Source: JACJXF01 sp964349045
Lineage (GTDB): Bacteria; Bacteroidota; Bacteroidia; Bacteroidales; GCA-2748055
Reading direction: 5' to 3'
Length of the DNA: 19,681 bases
NCBI GenBank assembly: GCA_964349045.1
Contig: CAYGFI010000090.1
Span: forward strand, 1 to 19,681
The notes under the pieces were generated by a model. The model worked only from the letters and a program-made list of their open reading frames with translations, made no database searches and was not told the origin of the DNA. Shown piece by piece: positions 7,864 through 16,500 of this stretch. Position 1 is the stretch's first letter. Each line of letters begins with the position of its first letter. Made by a program: the position numbers and the translations under genes.

Positions 7864-8739
7864 TTAACCAATAGTATGGTTTTCGATAAGTTCTTTCATA
7901 AGTTCATCTATTTCTATATCAGATGGAGAAAGAACTTTAGATTCTTTGGCTTTGAAAACCACATTTTCAATTTTTTTAACTTTGGTAGGTGATCCGGTGA
8001 GACCAAGCGCCAAATCATCTACAACAATATCCGCGGTGCTCCATTCATCAATATTCAGATAAGGACGAGACTGATACAGGTTGAGGTAATCTTCAGTTGC
8101 GTCCTGTCTTTCTGTAATTGTGCGGGCGTGTTTATATTTCATAAGAAGTTTTGCATTCCTCGGTCTGCAATCTGCTGCTGAGCTATGAACAGTAATTAAT
8201 ACCGGTATGGTTACCGATACGACTTCAACTCCCCTTTCAAGTCTCCTTTTTACAATAATCTCATTCCCTTTAATATCCAAAATCTCTTCCGCGTAGGTTA
8301 TCTGGGGGATTCCCAATTTTTCAGCAACCTGTGGACCAACCTGGGCTGTATCGCCATCGATAGCCTGACGGCCGGCAAATACAATGTCAAAATCCTTAAT
8401 TTTCCGGATAGCCTGTGAAAGCGCGTAGGAAGTTGCCAATGTATCGGAACCGGCAAACTTACGGTCGGTAAGCAGATAACCATTATCTGCACCACGGTAT
8501 AAACCTTCGCGAATAACTTCAGCAGCGCGTCCGGGGCCCATGGTAAGGATTGTTATGGTTGAACCTTTAACTTTATCCTTTACCCGAAGCGCCTGCTCGA
8601 GTGCATTAAGATCTTCCGGGTTGAAAATAGCTTCAAGTGCAGCGCGGTTTACGGTACCATCTGCTTTCATGGCATCTTTTCCGACATTCCTTGTATCAGG
8701 AACCTGCTTGGCTAAAACAATGATTTTTAAGCCCTTCAT
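7864..8739 (-). CDS. etfB: Electron transfer flavoprotein beta subunit
   Basis: The ATG at 8739 gives 291 residues beginning MKGLKIIVLAKQVPDT, the standard EtfB start. The frame is open up to 8799, but the added 20 residues (MTLLIITIFV...) overlap the promoter and would precede the predicted transcript start. EtfB features are NPEDLNALEQALR (40-52), GADNGYLLTDRKFAGSDTLATSYAL (about 83-106) and GRQAIDGDTAQVGPQVAEKLGIP (123-145). The last is the nucleotide-binding loop that holds AMP in mitochondrial-type ETF or a second FAD in bifurcating ETF. The DGDTAQVGP form is the one I associate with clostridial-type ETF. It is the first gene of the etfB-etfA-acyl-CoA dehydrogenase unit. The family couples dehydrogenases to the respiratory chain or, in bifurcating members, to ferredoxin and NADH. 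Confidence 0.95.
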   Translation of the reverse strand: MKGLKIIVLAKQVPDTRNVGKDAMKADGTVNRAALEAIFNPEDLNALEQALRVKDKVKGSTITILTMGPGRAAEVIREGLYRGADNGYLLTDRKFAGSDTLATSYALSQAIRKIKDFDIVFAGRQAIDGDTAQVGPQVAEKLGIPQITYAEEILDIKGNEIIVKRRLERGVEVVSVTIPVLITVHSSAADCRPRNAKLLMKYKHARTITERQDATEDYLNLYQSRPYLNIDEWSTADIVVDDLALGLTGSPTKVKKIENVVFKAKESKVLSPSDIEIDELMKELIENHTIG

Positions 8740-8771
8740 AAAATAAAGATTAAAATTTCTTTCAATGGCGA

Positions 8772-8800
8772 CAAATATAGTAATTATTAGTAAAGTCAAA
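8772..8800 (-). promoter_or_regulatory. Bacteroidota-type promoter for etfB-etfA-acyl-CoA dehydrogenase
   Basis: Read on the minus strand there is TTTG (8797-8800, inside GGTTTGAC), a 17-base spacer and TATATTTG (8772-8779). This matches the -33 TTTG and -7 TAnnTTTG consensus of Bacteroides primary-sigma promoters, with a spacer slightly shorter than the usual 19 or so. The predicted transcript start near 8766 lies 27 bases before the etfB ATG at 8739 and just after the terminator of the preceding operon. This fits an independent transcription unit. Confidence 0.65.
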
Positions 8801-8821
8801 CCGGCCGGTAAAGTATATTCG

Positions 8822-8850
8822 AAAAAAAACCCCGTTTTTATACGGGGTTT
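8822..8850 (-). terminator. Intrinsic terminator of the rplKAJL-rpoBC-DUF3467 operon
   Basis: On the minus strand, AAACCCCGT pairs perfectly with ACGGGGTTT (9 bp, plus-strand arms 8842-8850 and 8827-8835) across a 6-base loop. An uninterrupted run of eight T follows (8829-8822, three of them in the stem). It lies 23 bp beyond the DUF3467 stop codon at 8874 and before the etfB promoter, so it separates the two operons. Confidence 0.92.
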
Positions 8851-8873
8851 AAATAAGCGATATAATTAATATA

Positions 8874-9197
8874 TCAAGCCTGCGCTGTTGGCCCTCCAAA
8901 ATTCATCGGAAGCACTGTACCCCCTATATTTTCAACTTTTTTAATAGGGCCATGGACAGATTCATACTTAGCAACATTATCCTTTAGAGCAAGCATTAAA
9001 CGTTTTGCATGTTCCGGTGTAAGAATAATCCTCGATTTAACCTGTGCTTTTGGAACTCCAGGCATGATTCTTACAAAGTCGAGAATAAATTCGGCAGAAG
9101 AGTGCGTAATGATGACAAGATTTGAATAAACACCCTGCGCAATCTCTTCATTTAGCTCAATGCTAATCTGATTCTTATTTATTTTATCTTCTTCCAT
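8874..9197 (-). CDS. DUF3467 domain-containing protein
   Basis: This 107-residue cytoplasmic protein has no signal peptide or membrane segment. The recognisable core runs from QISIELNEEIAQGVYSNL (about 10-27) through THSSAEFILDFVRIMPG (31-47) to KSRIILTPEHAKRLMLAL (54-71), followed by an N-x-x-KYE segment and a variable tail. This pattern identifies DUF3467 (Pfam PF11950 by memory), a small family common in Bacteroidota and some other bacteria, with no established function. It lies 12 bp after rpoC and 23 bp before the operon terminator, so it is the last gene of the RNA polymerase operon. The same position recurs in Bacteroidota as I recall. That suggests, without proving, a role linked to transcription or translation. 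The ATG at 9197 fits the family N terminus. Confidence 0.92.
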   Translation of the reverse strand: MEEDKINKNQISIELNEEIAQGVYSNLVIITHSSAEFILDFVRIMPGVPKAQVKSRIILTPEHAKRLMLALKDNVAKYESVHGPIKKVENIGGTVLPMNFGGPTAQA

Positions 9198-9209
9198 AAC
9201 CGTAAAAGT

Positions 9210-12200
9210 TTATGATTCTGGTTCAGTCTTAAGTATTCCGGATGTCGCTCCTGCTCTCATTTTTTCATAATCCTCACGTGAACCTACAACAAGGTTCTGG
9301 CACGAGCGGATTCCTGTTCCAGCGGGAATGAGATGTCCAACAATTACGTTTTCTTTCAATCCTTCAAGAAAGTCGATTTTACCATGAATAGCAGCCTCAT
9401 TAAGTACCTTGGTAGTTTCCTGAAATGAAGCAGCCGAGAACCAACTTTTGGTTTGAAGTGAAGCCCTTGTTATTCCCTGTAATATCTGGCTGGATGTTGC
9501 TGGTATGGCATCGCGTGCATCGATCAACTTCATGTCTTTCCGACGAAGCATTGAATTTTCATCCCGAAGTTTTCTGGCAGTTATGATCTGACCGGGATAA
9601 AGATTTTGTGATTCACCCGGATCGATAACCACTTTTTTACCGAAAATCCAATCGTTCTCATCCATAAACTCCCACTTATCGACAATTTGTTTTTCGAGGA
9701 ATTTGGTATCACCCTGGTCAACGATTTCGACTTTACGCATCATCTGGCGTACGATAATTTCAAAATGTTTATCGTTAATTTTTACTCCCTGCAGGCGGTA
9801 AACTTCCTGAACTTCATTCACGATATACTCCTGAACCTTTGTGGGGCCTTTAATTGCCAGAATATCAGAAGGAGTTATTGCTCCGTCGGATAAAGGCATT
9901 CCGGCACGAACATAATCGTTTTCCTGAACAAGTATTTGTTTAGAAAGTGGAACAAGGTATTTCATTAATTCTCCGGCTTTGGACTGGATTATTATTTCAC
10001 GGTTTCCCCGTTTCACTTTTCCGAAGGTTACTTCACCATCAATTTCAGATACAACAGCAGGATTCGATGGGTTCCTGGCTTCGAAAAGTTCAGTTACCCT
10101 TGGAAGACCACCTGTGATATCACCTGATTTTCCAACAGCTCTTGGTATTTTTACAAGAATGTCGCCCGCAAGAACTTTATCATTTTCATTTACGGAAATA
10201 TGTGCTCCAACAGGCAGGTTGTATGATTTCATAACTTCATTGTCTTTGCTCATAATTCTGATTCCCGGATTTTTGGTCTTATCCCTGGTCTCAATAATTA
10301 CTTTTTCACGATACCCGGTTTGTTCATCGGATTCTTCGCGATAGGTAATTCCATCAATTACATTTTCGAATGATATTTTACCATCTACTTCCGTGATGAT
10401 CACGGCATTATATGGATCCCATTCGCAGATCAAATCTTTCTTTTTAACCTCCGTACCGGGTTTAATAAAAAGCTTTGATCCGTAAGGAATATTATGGGTT
10501 GTAAGAGCAATTCCGGTATTTTTGTCTGTTATTCTAAGTTCTGCGAGACGACCGATCACGATGTCAACTTTTTCTCTGGTAGAGGGATCGGTTTTGGAAA
10601 CCGTTCTGCATTCGTCGATGTTGGCAATTCCATCGTATTTTGAAACGATATTTGATTCGAAAGTTACGCTTGAAGCTGTACCTCCCACGTGGAATGTACG
10701 AAGAGTAAGCTGTGTACCAGGTTCACCAATCGACTGAGCTGCAATTACACCGGCAGCCTCTCCAATCTGAACCATATTGCCGGTTGCAAGACTCCGTCCG
10801 TAACACTTTCCGCAAACTCCTTTTTTTGATTCACAGGTAAGTACTGAACGTATCTCAACCTGCTCGATGGGTGATTCTTCAATTAATTTTGCGATATCTT
10901 CGGAGATTTCCTCACCAGCTTCTATAACCAGTTGACCTGTAAGAGGATGATAAACATCATGAACTGTAGTTCTGCCCAGGATACGCTCGAAAAGTGTTTC
11001 AACCACCTCCTCGCTTTTCTTGATCGCTGTAGCGACCAATCCGCGAAGGGTACCGCAATCGTGTTCAGTTATGATCACATCCTGTGAAACGTCAACAAGA
11101 CGACGAGTCAGATATCCGGCATCAGCTGTTTTCAGAGCGGTATCGGCAAGACCTTTTCTGGCACCGTGGGTTGAAATAAAGTATTCGAGAACGGATAATC
11201 CTTCCTTAAAATTGGAAAGAATCGGATTTTCGATAATTTCAGAGCCTGTCGAACCTGATTTCTGAGGTTTAGCCATAAGACCGCGCATACCAGAAAGCTG
11301 GCGGATCTGTTCTTTAGAACCACGGGCGCCTGAATCAAGCATCATATAAACAGGGTTGAATCCCTGGTTATCAGAGCTTAACTGTTTCATTAAGGTCTGT
11401 GTAAGTTTGGCATTGGTATGTGTCCAGATGTCGATAATCTGGTTATACCTCTCATTATTAGTAATGAAACCGGCATTATAGTTAGCGAGGACCTCGTCAA
11501 CCTGCTCATAACCCTCATTAACAAGAACTTCTTTTTCAAGGGGAACGATAACATCATCAAGGTTAAAAGAAAGGCCTCCGCGGAATGCCATCTGGAATCC
11601 AAGATTTTTGATATCATCGAGGAATTTGGCAGTGGCTGCAGTTCCTGCATTTTTCAAAACATTACCAATGATATCCCTAAGTGATTTCTTGGTGAGGATT
11701 TCATTTATGAATCCGATATTTTTAGGAACATACTCATTAAAAATCACACGTCCTACTGTGGTTTCAACTATTTCATAGCCGGGTTTTTCATCCGTTTGGT
11801 TGTTAATTCTGACCTTTATAATTGCATGCAGGTGAACTTTCTTTTCGTTATATGCAATAATTACTTCTTCGGATGAATAGAAAGTAAGACCTTCGCCTAA
11901 AACCGGATGTTCTTTGGTATTTTTACGCGCTTTGGTGATATAATAAAGGCCAAGCACCATGTCCTGGGAAGGTACTGTTATTGGAGCGCCATTCGCAGGG
12001 TTCAGAATATTATGAGATGCAAGCATCAGAATCTGAGCCTCGAGAATTGCAGGGTTTCCAAGAGGGAGGTGAACTGCCATCTGGTCTCCATCGAAGTCGG
12101 CATTGAATGCGGTACAAACGAGGGGGTGTAACTGAATAGCTTTACCTTCAATAAGTTTTGGCTGGAAGGCTTGAATACCCAGACGGTGGAGGGTGGGAGC

Positions 12201-13511
12201 GCGGTTCAGAAGAACCGGATGTCCTTTAAGTACATTTTCGAGAATATCCCAAACAACCGGATCTTTACGATCGACAATTTTCTTAGCTGATTTTACTGTT
12301 TTTACAATACCTCTTTCAATGAGTTTCCTGATAATAAAAGGTTTATACAGTTCAGCAGCCATGTCTTTAGGAAGTCCGCATTCGTGTAACTGCAATTCAG
12401 GACCTACGACTATAACCGAACGGGCCGAATAGTCTACCCTTTTTCCAAGTAAATTCTGACGGAACCTACCCTGTTTTCCTTTCAGACTATCAGATAGAGA
12501 CTTCAGTGGACGATTGGCATCAGTTTTTACTGCATTAGCTTTGCGTGAGTTGTCGAAAAGAGAATCTACTGATTCCTGAAGCATGCGTTTCTCATTTCTG
12601 AGTATAACTTCAGGAGCTTTTATTTCAATAAGTCTCTTTAGCCGGTTATTTCTTATGATAACCCTGCGGTATAAGTCATTCAGGTCGGAGGTGGCGAAAC
12701 GTCCGCCATCCAGAGGAACAAGCGGGCGTAATTCAGGAGGAATTACCGGAACAACTTTTACAATCATCCACTCAGGACGGTTGATTCCTTTTGATTCGCG
12801 GAAAGCTTCAACAACCTGAAGGCGTTTCAGCGCTTCGTTTTTTCTTTGCTGGGACGTTTCGTTACTGGCCTTATGACGCAAATCATATGATAATTTATCA
12901 AGGTCGAGTCTTCTGAGCAAATCATATAAAGCCTCAGCGCCCATACCTGCAATGAATTTATCAGGATGCTCATCTTCGAGATACTGGTTTTCTTTGGGAA
13001 GAGAATCAAGAATATCCAGATATTCTTCTTCTGTAAGGAAATCGAGATAATTAACACCATCTACCAGTTTGATGCCCGGGTTAATTACAACATATCGCTC
13101 GTAATAAATAATTGCATCCAGCTTTTTAGTAGGGAGGCCAAGCAAATAACCAATTTTATTAGGCAAAGACCTGAAATACCAGATATGAGCAACAGGTACA
13201 ACGAGAGAGATATGTCCCATTCTTTCCCGTCTGACTTTCTTTTCTGTAACTTCAACGCCGCAACGATCGCAAACGATACCTTTATACCGGATTCTTTTAT
13301 ATTTGCCGCAATGGCATTCAAAATCCTTTACTGGTCCGAAAATTCTCTCACAAAATAATCCGTCGCGTTCCGGTTTGTAAGTACGGTAATTAATAGTCTC
13401 CGGTTTTAATACTTCACCGCTGGAACGTTCAAGAATTTCCTCAGGAGAAGCCAGTCCGATTGAGATCTTATTAAAGTTTGATTTTACTTTAGTGTCCCTT
13501 CTGAATGACAT
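9210..13511 (-). CDS. rpoC: DNA-directed RNA polymerase subunit beta'
   Basis: The ATG at 13511 gives MSFRRDTKVKSNFNKISIGL, the standard Bacteroidota start, and 1433 residues; the frame open to 13553 adds 14 unlikely residues. The N-terminal zinc ribbon has C66, C68, C81 and C84 (ECHCGKY and VCDRCGV). The catalytic Mg motif NADFDGDQM has D472, D474 and D476. The second zinc site uses C819, C893, C900 and C903. The bridge-helix/trigger-loop region is around AAQSIGEPGTQLTLRTFHVGG (924-944). A block of roughly 180 residues (about 948-1128) with sandwich-barrel-like sequence precedes DITGGLPRVTELFEAR. It corresponds in position to the SI3 trigger-loop insertion of E. coli beta'. All key residues are intact. 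It follows rpoB after 69 bp and precedes DUF3467 by 12 bp. Confidence 0.99.
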   Translation of the reverse strand: MSFRRDTKVKSNFNKISIGLASPEEILERSSGEVLKPETINYRTYKPERDGLFCERIFGPVKDFECHCGKYKRIRYKGIVCDRCGVEVTEKKVRRERMGHISLVVPVAHIWYFRSLPNKIGYLLGLPTKKLDAIIYYERYVVINPGIKLVDGVNYLDFLTEEEYLDILDSLPKENQYLEDEHPDKFIAGMGAEALYDLLRRLDLDKLSYDLRHKASNETSQQRKNEALKRLQVVEAFRESKGINRPEWMIVKVVPVIPPELRPLVPLDGGRFATSDLNDLYRRVIIRNNRLKRLIEIKAPEVILRNEKRMLQESVDSLFDNSRKANAVKTDANRPLKSLSDSLKGKQGRFRQNLLGKRVDYSARSVIVVGPELQLHECGLPKDMAAELYKPFIIRKLIERGIVKTVKSAKKIVDRKDPVVWDILENVLKGHPVLLNRAPTLHRLGIQAFQPKLIEGKAIQLHPLVCTAFNADFDGDQMAVHLPLGNPAILEAQILMLASHNILNPANGAPITVPSQDMVLGLYYITKARKNTKEHPVLGEGLTFYSSEEVIIAYNEKKVHLHAIIKVRINNQTDEKPGYEIVETTVGRVIFNEYVPKNIGFINEILTKKSLRDIIGNVLKNAGTAATAKFLDDIKNLGFQMAFRGGLSFNLDDVIVPLEKEVLVNEGYEQVDEVLANYNAGFITNNERYNQIIDIWTHTNAKLTQTLMKQLSSDNQGFNPVYMMLDSGARGSKEQIRQLSGMRGLMAKPQKSGSTGSEIIENPILSNFKEGLSVLEYFISTHGARKGLADTALKTADAGYLTRRLVDVSQDVIITEHDCGTLRGLVATAIKKSEEVVETLFERILGRTTVHDVYHPLTGQLVIEAGEEISEDIAKLIEESPIEQVEIRSVLTCESKKGVCGKCYGRSLATGNMVQIGEAAGVIAAQSIGEPGTQLTLRTFHVGGTASSVTFESNIVSKYDGIANIDECRTVSKTDPSTREKVDIVIGRLAELRITDKNTGIALTTHNIPYGSKLFIKPGTEVKKKDLICEWDPYNAVIITEVDGKISFENVIDGITYREESDEQTGYREKVIIETRDKTKNPGIRIMSKDNEVMKSYNLPVGAHISVNENDKVLAGDILVKIPRAVGKSGDITGGLPRVTELFEARNPSNPAVVSEIDGEVTFGKVKRGNREIIIQSKAGELMKYLVPLSKQILVQENDYVRAGMPLSDGAITPSDILAIKGPTKVQEYIVNEVQEVYRLQGVKINDKHFEIIVRQMMRKVEIVDQGDTKFLEKQIVDKWEFMDENDWIFGKKVVIDPGESQNLYPGQIITARKLRDENSMLRRKDMKLIDARDAIPATSSQILQGITRASLQTKSWFSAASFQETTKVLNEAAIHGKIDFLEGLKENVIVGHLIPAGTGIRSCQNLVVGSREDYEKMRAGATSGILKTEPES

Positions 13512-13555
13512 ATGTTGAAAATTAATAGTTGTATATAAAAAAACAAGTACCATTT

Positions 13556-13570
13556 TCCGGCAGAACCGGA
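13556..13570. repeat. Small hairpin between rpoB and rpoC
   Basis: TCCGG (13556-13560) and CCGGA (13566-13570) pair across a 5-base loop, 10 bp after the rpoB stop codon. On the minus strand a T7 run occurs about a dozen bases further on, not directly at the stem. It is therefore a poor terminator, and since rpoC must be transcribed with rpoB it may be an RNA processing or pausing element, or chance. Confidence 0.35.
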
Positions 13571-13580
13571 GAATGTAAAA

Positions 13581-16500
13581 TTAGATAAGGTTTACGCTCA
13601 GGCCAAGACCTCTGAGTTCGTGAAGGAGAACGTTAAGAGATTCAGGAATTCCGGCAGGAGGCATAGGCTCACCTTTAACAATCGCCTCGTAAGCTTTTGC
13701 ACGTCCTGAAACGTCATCAGATTTAATAGTAAGGATTTCCTGAAGGATATTGGAAGCGCCGAATGCTTCAAGAGCCCAGACTTCCATTTCACCAAATCTC
13801 TGTCCACCGAACTGAGCTTTACCTCCAAGGGGTTGCTGAGTTATAAGTGAATAGGGTCCAATAGAACGGGCATGCATCTTATCATCAACCATGTGTCCCA
13901 GTTTAAGCATATAAATAATACCCACAGTTGCAGGCTGATCGAAACGATCGCCGGTGCCTCCATCAAATAAAAAGGTTTTTCCAAATCTGGGTAATCCTGC
14001 TTTAGTTGTATAATCTGTTATTTCTGAAATTTTAGCGCCATCGAAAATAGGAGTTGCAAATTTCAGGTCAAGCTTAAGCCCTGCCCACGCCAGTACTGTT
14101 TCATAAATCTGTCCAAGATTCATACGTGATGGCACTCCAAGCGGGTTAAGAACAATATCAACAGGAGTTCCATCTTCCAGGAAAGGCATATCCTCATCGC
14201 GAACGATTTTGGCAACAATTCCTTTATTACCATGCCGACCGGCCATTTTATCTCCCACGGTAATTTTCCTTTTTTTGGCAACATATACTTTCGCCAAACG
14301 CACAATTCCGGTAGGTAGCTCATCACCGATGGTGATATTGTATTTCTTTCTTTTATAATTTCCGTCAACCTCCTTGTATTTAATCAGGTAGTTATGCAGG
14401 AGGTTTTTAATAATATCATTCTTATCCTTATCAGTTGTCCATTTATTAGGATTGATATTATTAAAATCAATTTCCTGAAGTGTTTTCTGAGTAAACTTAA
14501 CACCTTTGGCAATGATATCAACTCCATAATAATCTTTAACACCCTGAGAAGTTTTACCATTAACCAGGATAAAGAGTTTATCAATCAGTTTATTTCTGAG
14601 TTCTTCAATGTTTCTGGTAAACTCTTCATCGATTTTATCGATAATCGGTTTGGTTGTAACTTTTGATTTCCTGTCTTTCATTGAACGGGAGAACAGTTTT
14701 TTATCAATTACAACACCAAACAGAGAAGGGCCTGCTTTCAGTGAAGCATCTTTCACGTCGCCAGCTTTATCACCAAAAATTGCTCTCAGGAGTTTTTCTT
14801 CAGGAGAAGGATCTGATTCACCTTTTGGAGTGATTTTTCCGATGAGGATATCACCTGGTTTAACTTCAGCGCCAATGCGGATCAGACCATTTTCATCGAG
14901 GTTTTTTGTTGCCTCTTCAGAAACATTTGGGATATCGGAAGTAAGTTCTTCAAGTCCCCTTTTGGTATCTCTAACTTCGAGGAGGTATTCATCAACATGT
15001 ATTGAAGTGAAAACATCTTCACGAACAAGACGTTCAGAAAGAACGATAGCATCCTCAAAGTTATATCCCTTCCAGGGCATGAATGCCACCATCAGGTTAC
15101 GGCCGAGAGCGAGTTCTCCGTTTTCAGTTGCATAACCTTCAGTAAGAATTTCACCGTTTTTGACCTTTTGACCTTTAGATACGATGGGTGAAAGGTTCAC
15201 GCAGGTACTCTGATTGGTTTTCTTGAATTTAGGCAATTTATACCGTTTGATATCGTCGTCGAAGCTAACAAATTTTTCTTCTTCTGATCTTGAATACCGT
15301 ATGACAATTTCATTGGCATCAACAAATTCCACAACTCCATCTCCTTCTGAAAGTAACTGCAAGCGGGAGTCGCGTACCACAACATTTTCAATCCCGGTAC
15401 CCACAATCGGGGCTTCAGGAGAGATGAGGGGTACAGCCTGCCGCATCATGTTTGATCCCATAAGAGCCCTGTTGGCATCATCGTGTTCAAGAAAAGGGAT
15501 GAGGGATGCAGCGATAGAAGCGATCTGGTTTGGAGCAACATCCATGAGAGCCACTCCGTCCTTGTCTGAAAGTGGAAAGTCGCCGTTAAATCGGGTTTTC
15601 ACCTTAAGATTTGTAAAGTTACCTTCTTCATCAAAGGGAGCGTTTGCCTGAGCAATGACTTGTTCTTCTTCCTCTTCAGCGCTCAGATAGATAATACCTT
15701 CTTTAGTGAGGTCAATTTTCCCTGTTTCCACTCTGCGGTAAGGAGTTTCAATAAATCCAAGGTTATTAATCTTTGCAAAAACGCAAAGTGAAGAAATTAG
15801 TCCGATATTAGGGCCTTCAGGAGTTTCAATGGGGCACAGTCTGCCATAATGCGTATAATGAACATCACGAACCTCGAAACCCGCTCTTTCTCTTGAAAGG
15901 CCACCAGGACCGAGTGCGGAAAGACGACGTTTGTGAGTCATTTCCGACAGGGGATTAGTCTGGTCCATGAACTGCGACAGCTGGTTGGTACCAAAGAAAG
16001 AATTAATAACAGAAGAGAGGGTTTTTGAATTGATCAGGTCGATAGGTGTAAAGACCTCATTATCCCTGACATTCATTCTTTCACGGATAGTTCTTGCCAT
16101 TCTGGCCAGACCCACGCTGAACTGGTTCATCAGCTGTTCTCCAACGGTTCTTACCCTTCTGTTACTTAAGTGGTCGATATCATCAACATCACTTTTAGAG
16201 TTGATAAGTTCGATGAGGTATTTAATAATCGCTATAATATCCTGCTTGGTTAATACCTTGGTGTCACTGGCAATATCGAGGTTAAGTTTTTTGTTGATCC
16301 TGTAGCGGCCAACTTCACCCAAATCGTATCGTTTGTCTGAGAAAAAGAGTTTATCGATTACGTCTCTGGCAGTAGCTTCATCCGGTGGTTCGGAGTTTCT
16401 GAGCTGCCTGTAGATATGCAAAACTGCTTCTTTCTCGGAGTTACAGGGATCTTTTTGCAGGGTATTGTAAATAATGGCAAAATCGACCATATTTGCCGTT

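Noticed and set aside
8740..8799. A 20-residue upstream extension of EtfB (frame open to 8799)
   Set aside because: It overlaps the TTTG / TATATTTG promoter, precedes the predicted transcript start, and does not match the conserved EtfB N terminus MKGLKIIVLAKQVPDT.
13512..13553. A 14-residue upstream extension of RpoC
   Set aside because: The beta' family in Bacteroidota begins MSFRRD; the extension (MVLVFLYTT...) is not conserved-looking and comes from the AT-rich rpoB-rpoC gap.
13533..13570. Terminator between rpoB and rpoC
   Set aside because: The stem is only 5 bp and the T7 run is about a dozen bases away, and rpoC has no separate promoter I can see, so read-through is required.
14608..15135. 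A 175-residue plus-strand ORF opposite rpoB, and similar Ser/Arg-rich frames opposite rpoB, rpoC and rplL
   Set aside because: The low-complexity Ser/Thr/Arg composition is what the antisense of conserved coding sequence gives; none has a family match or its own promoter.
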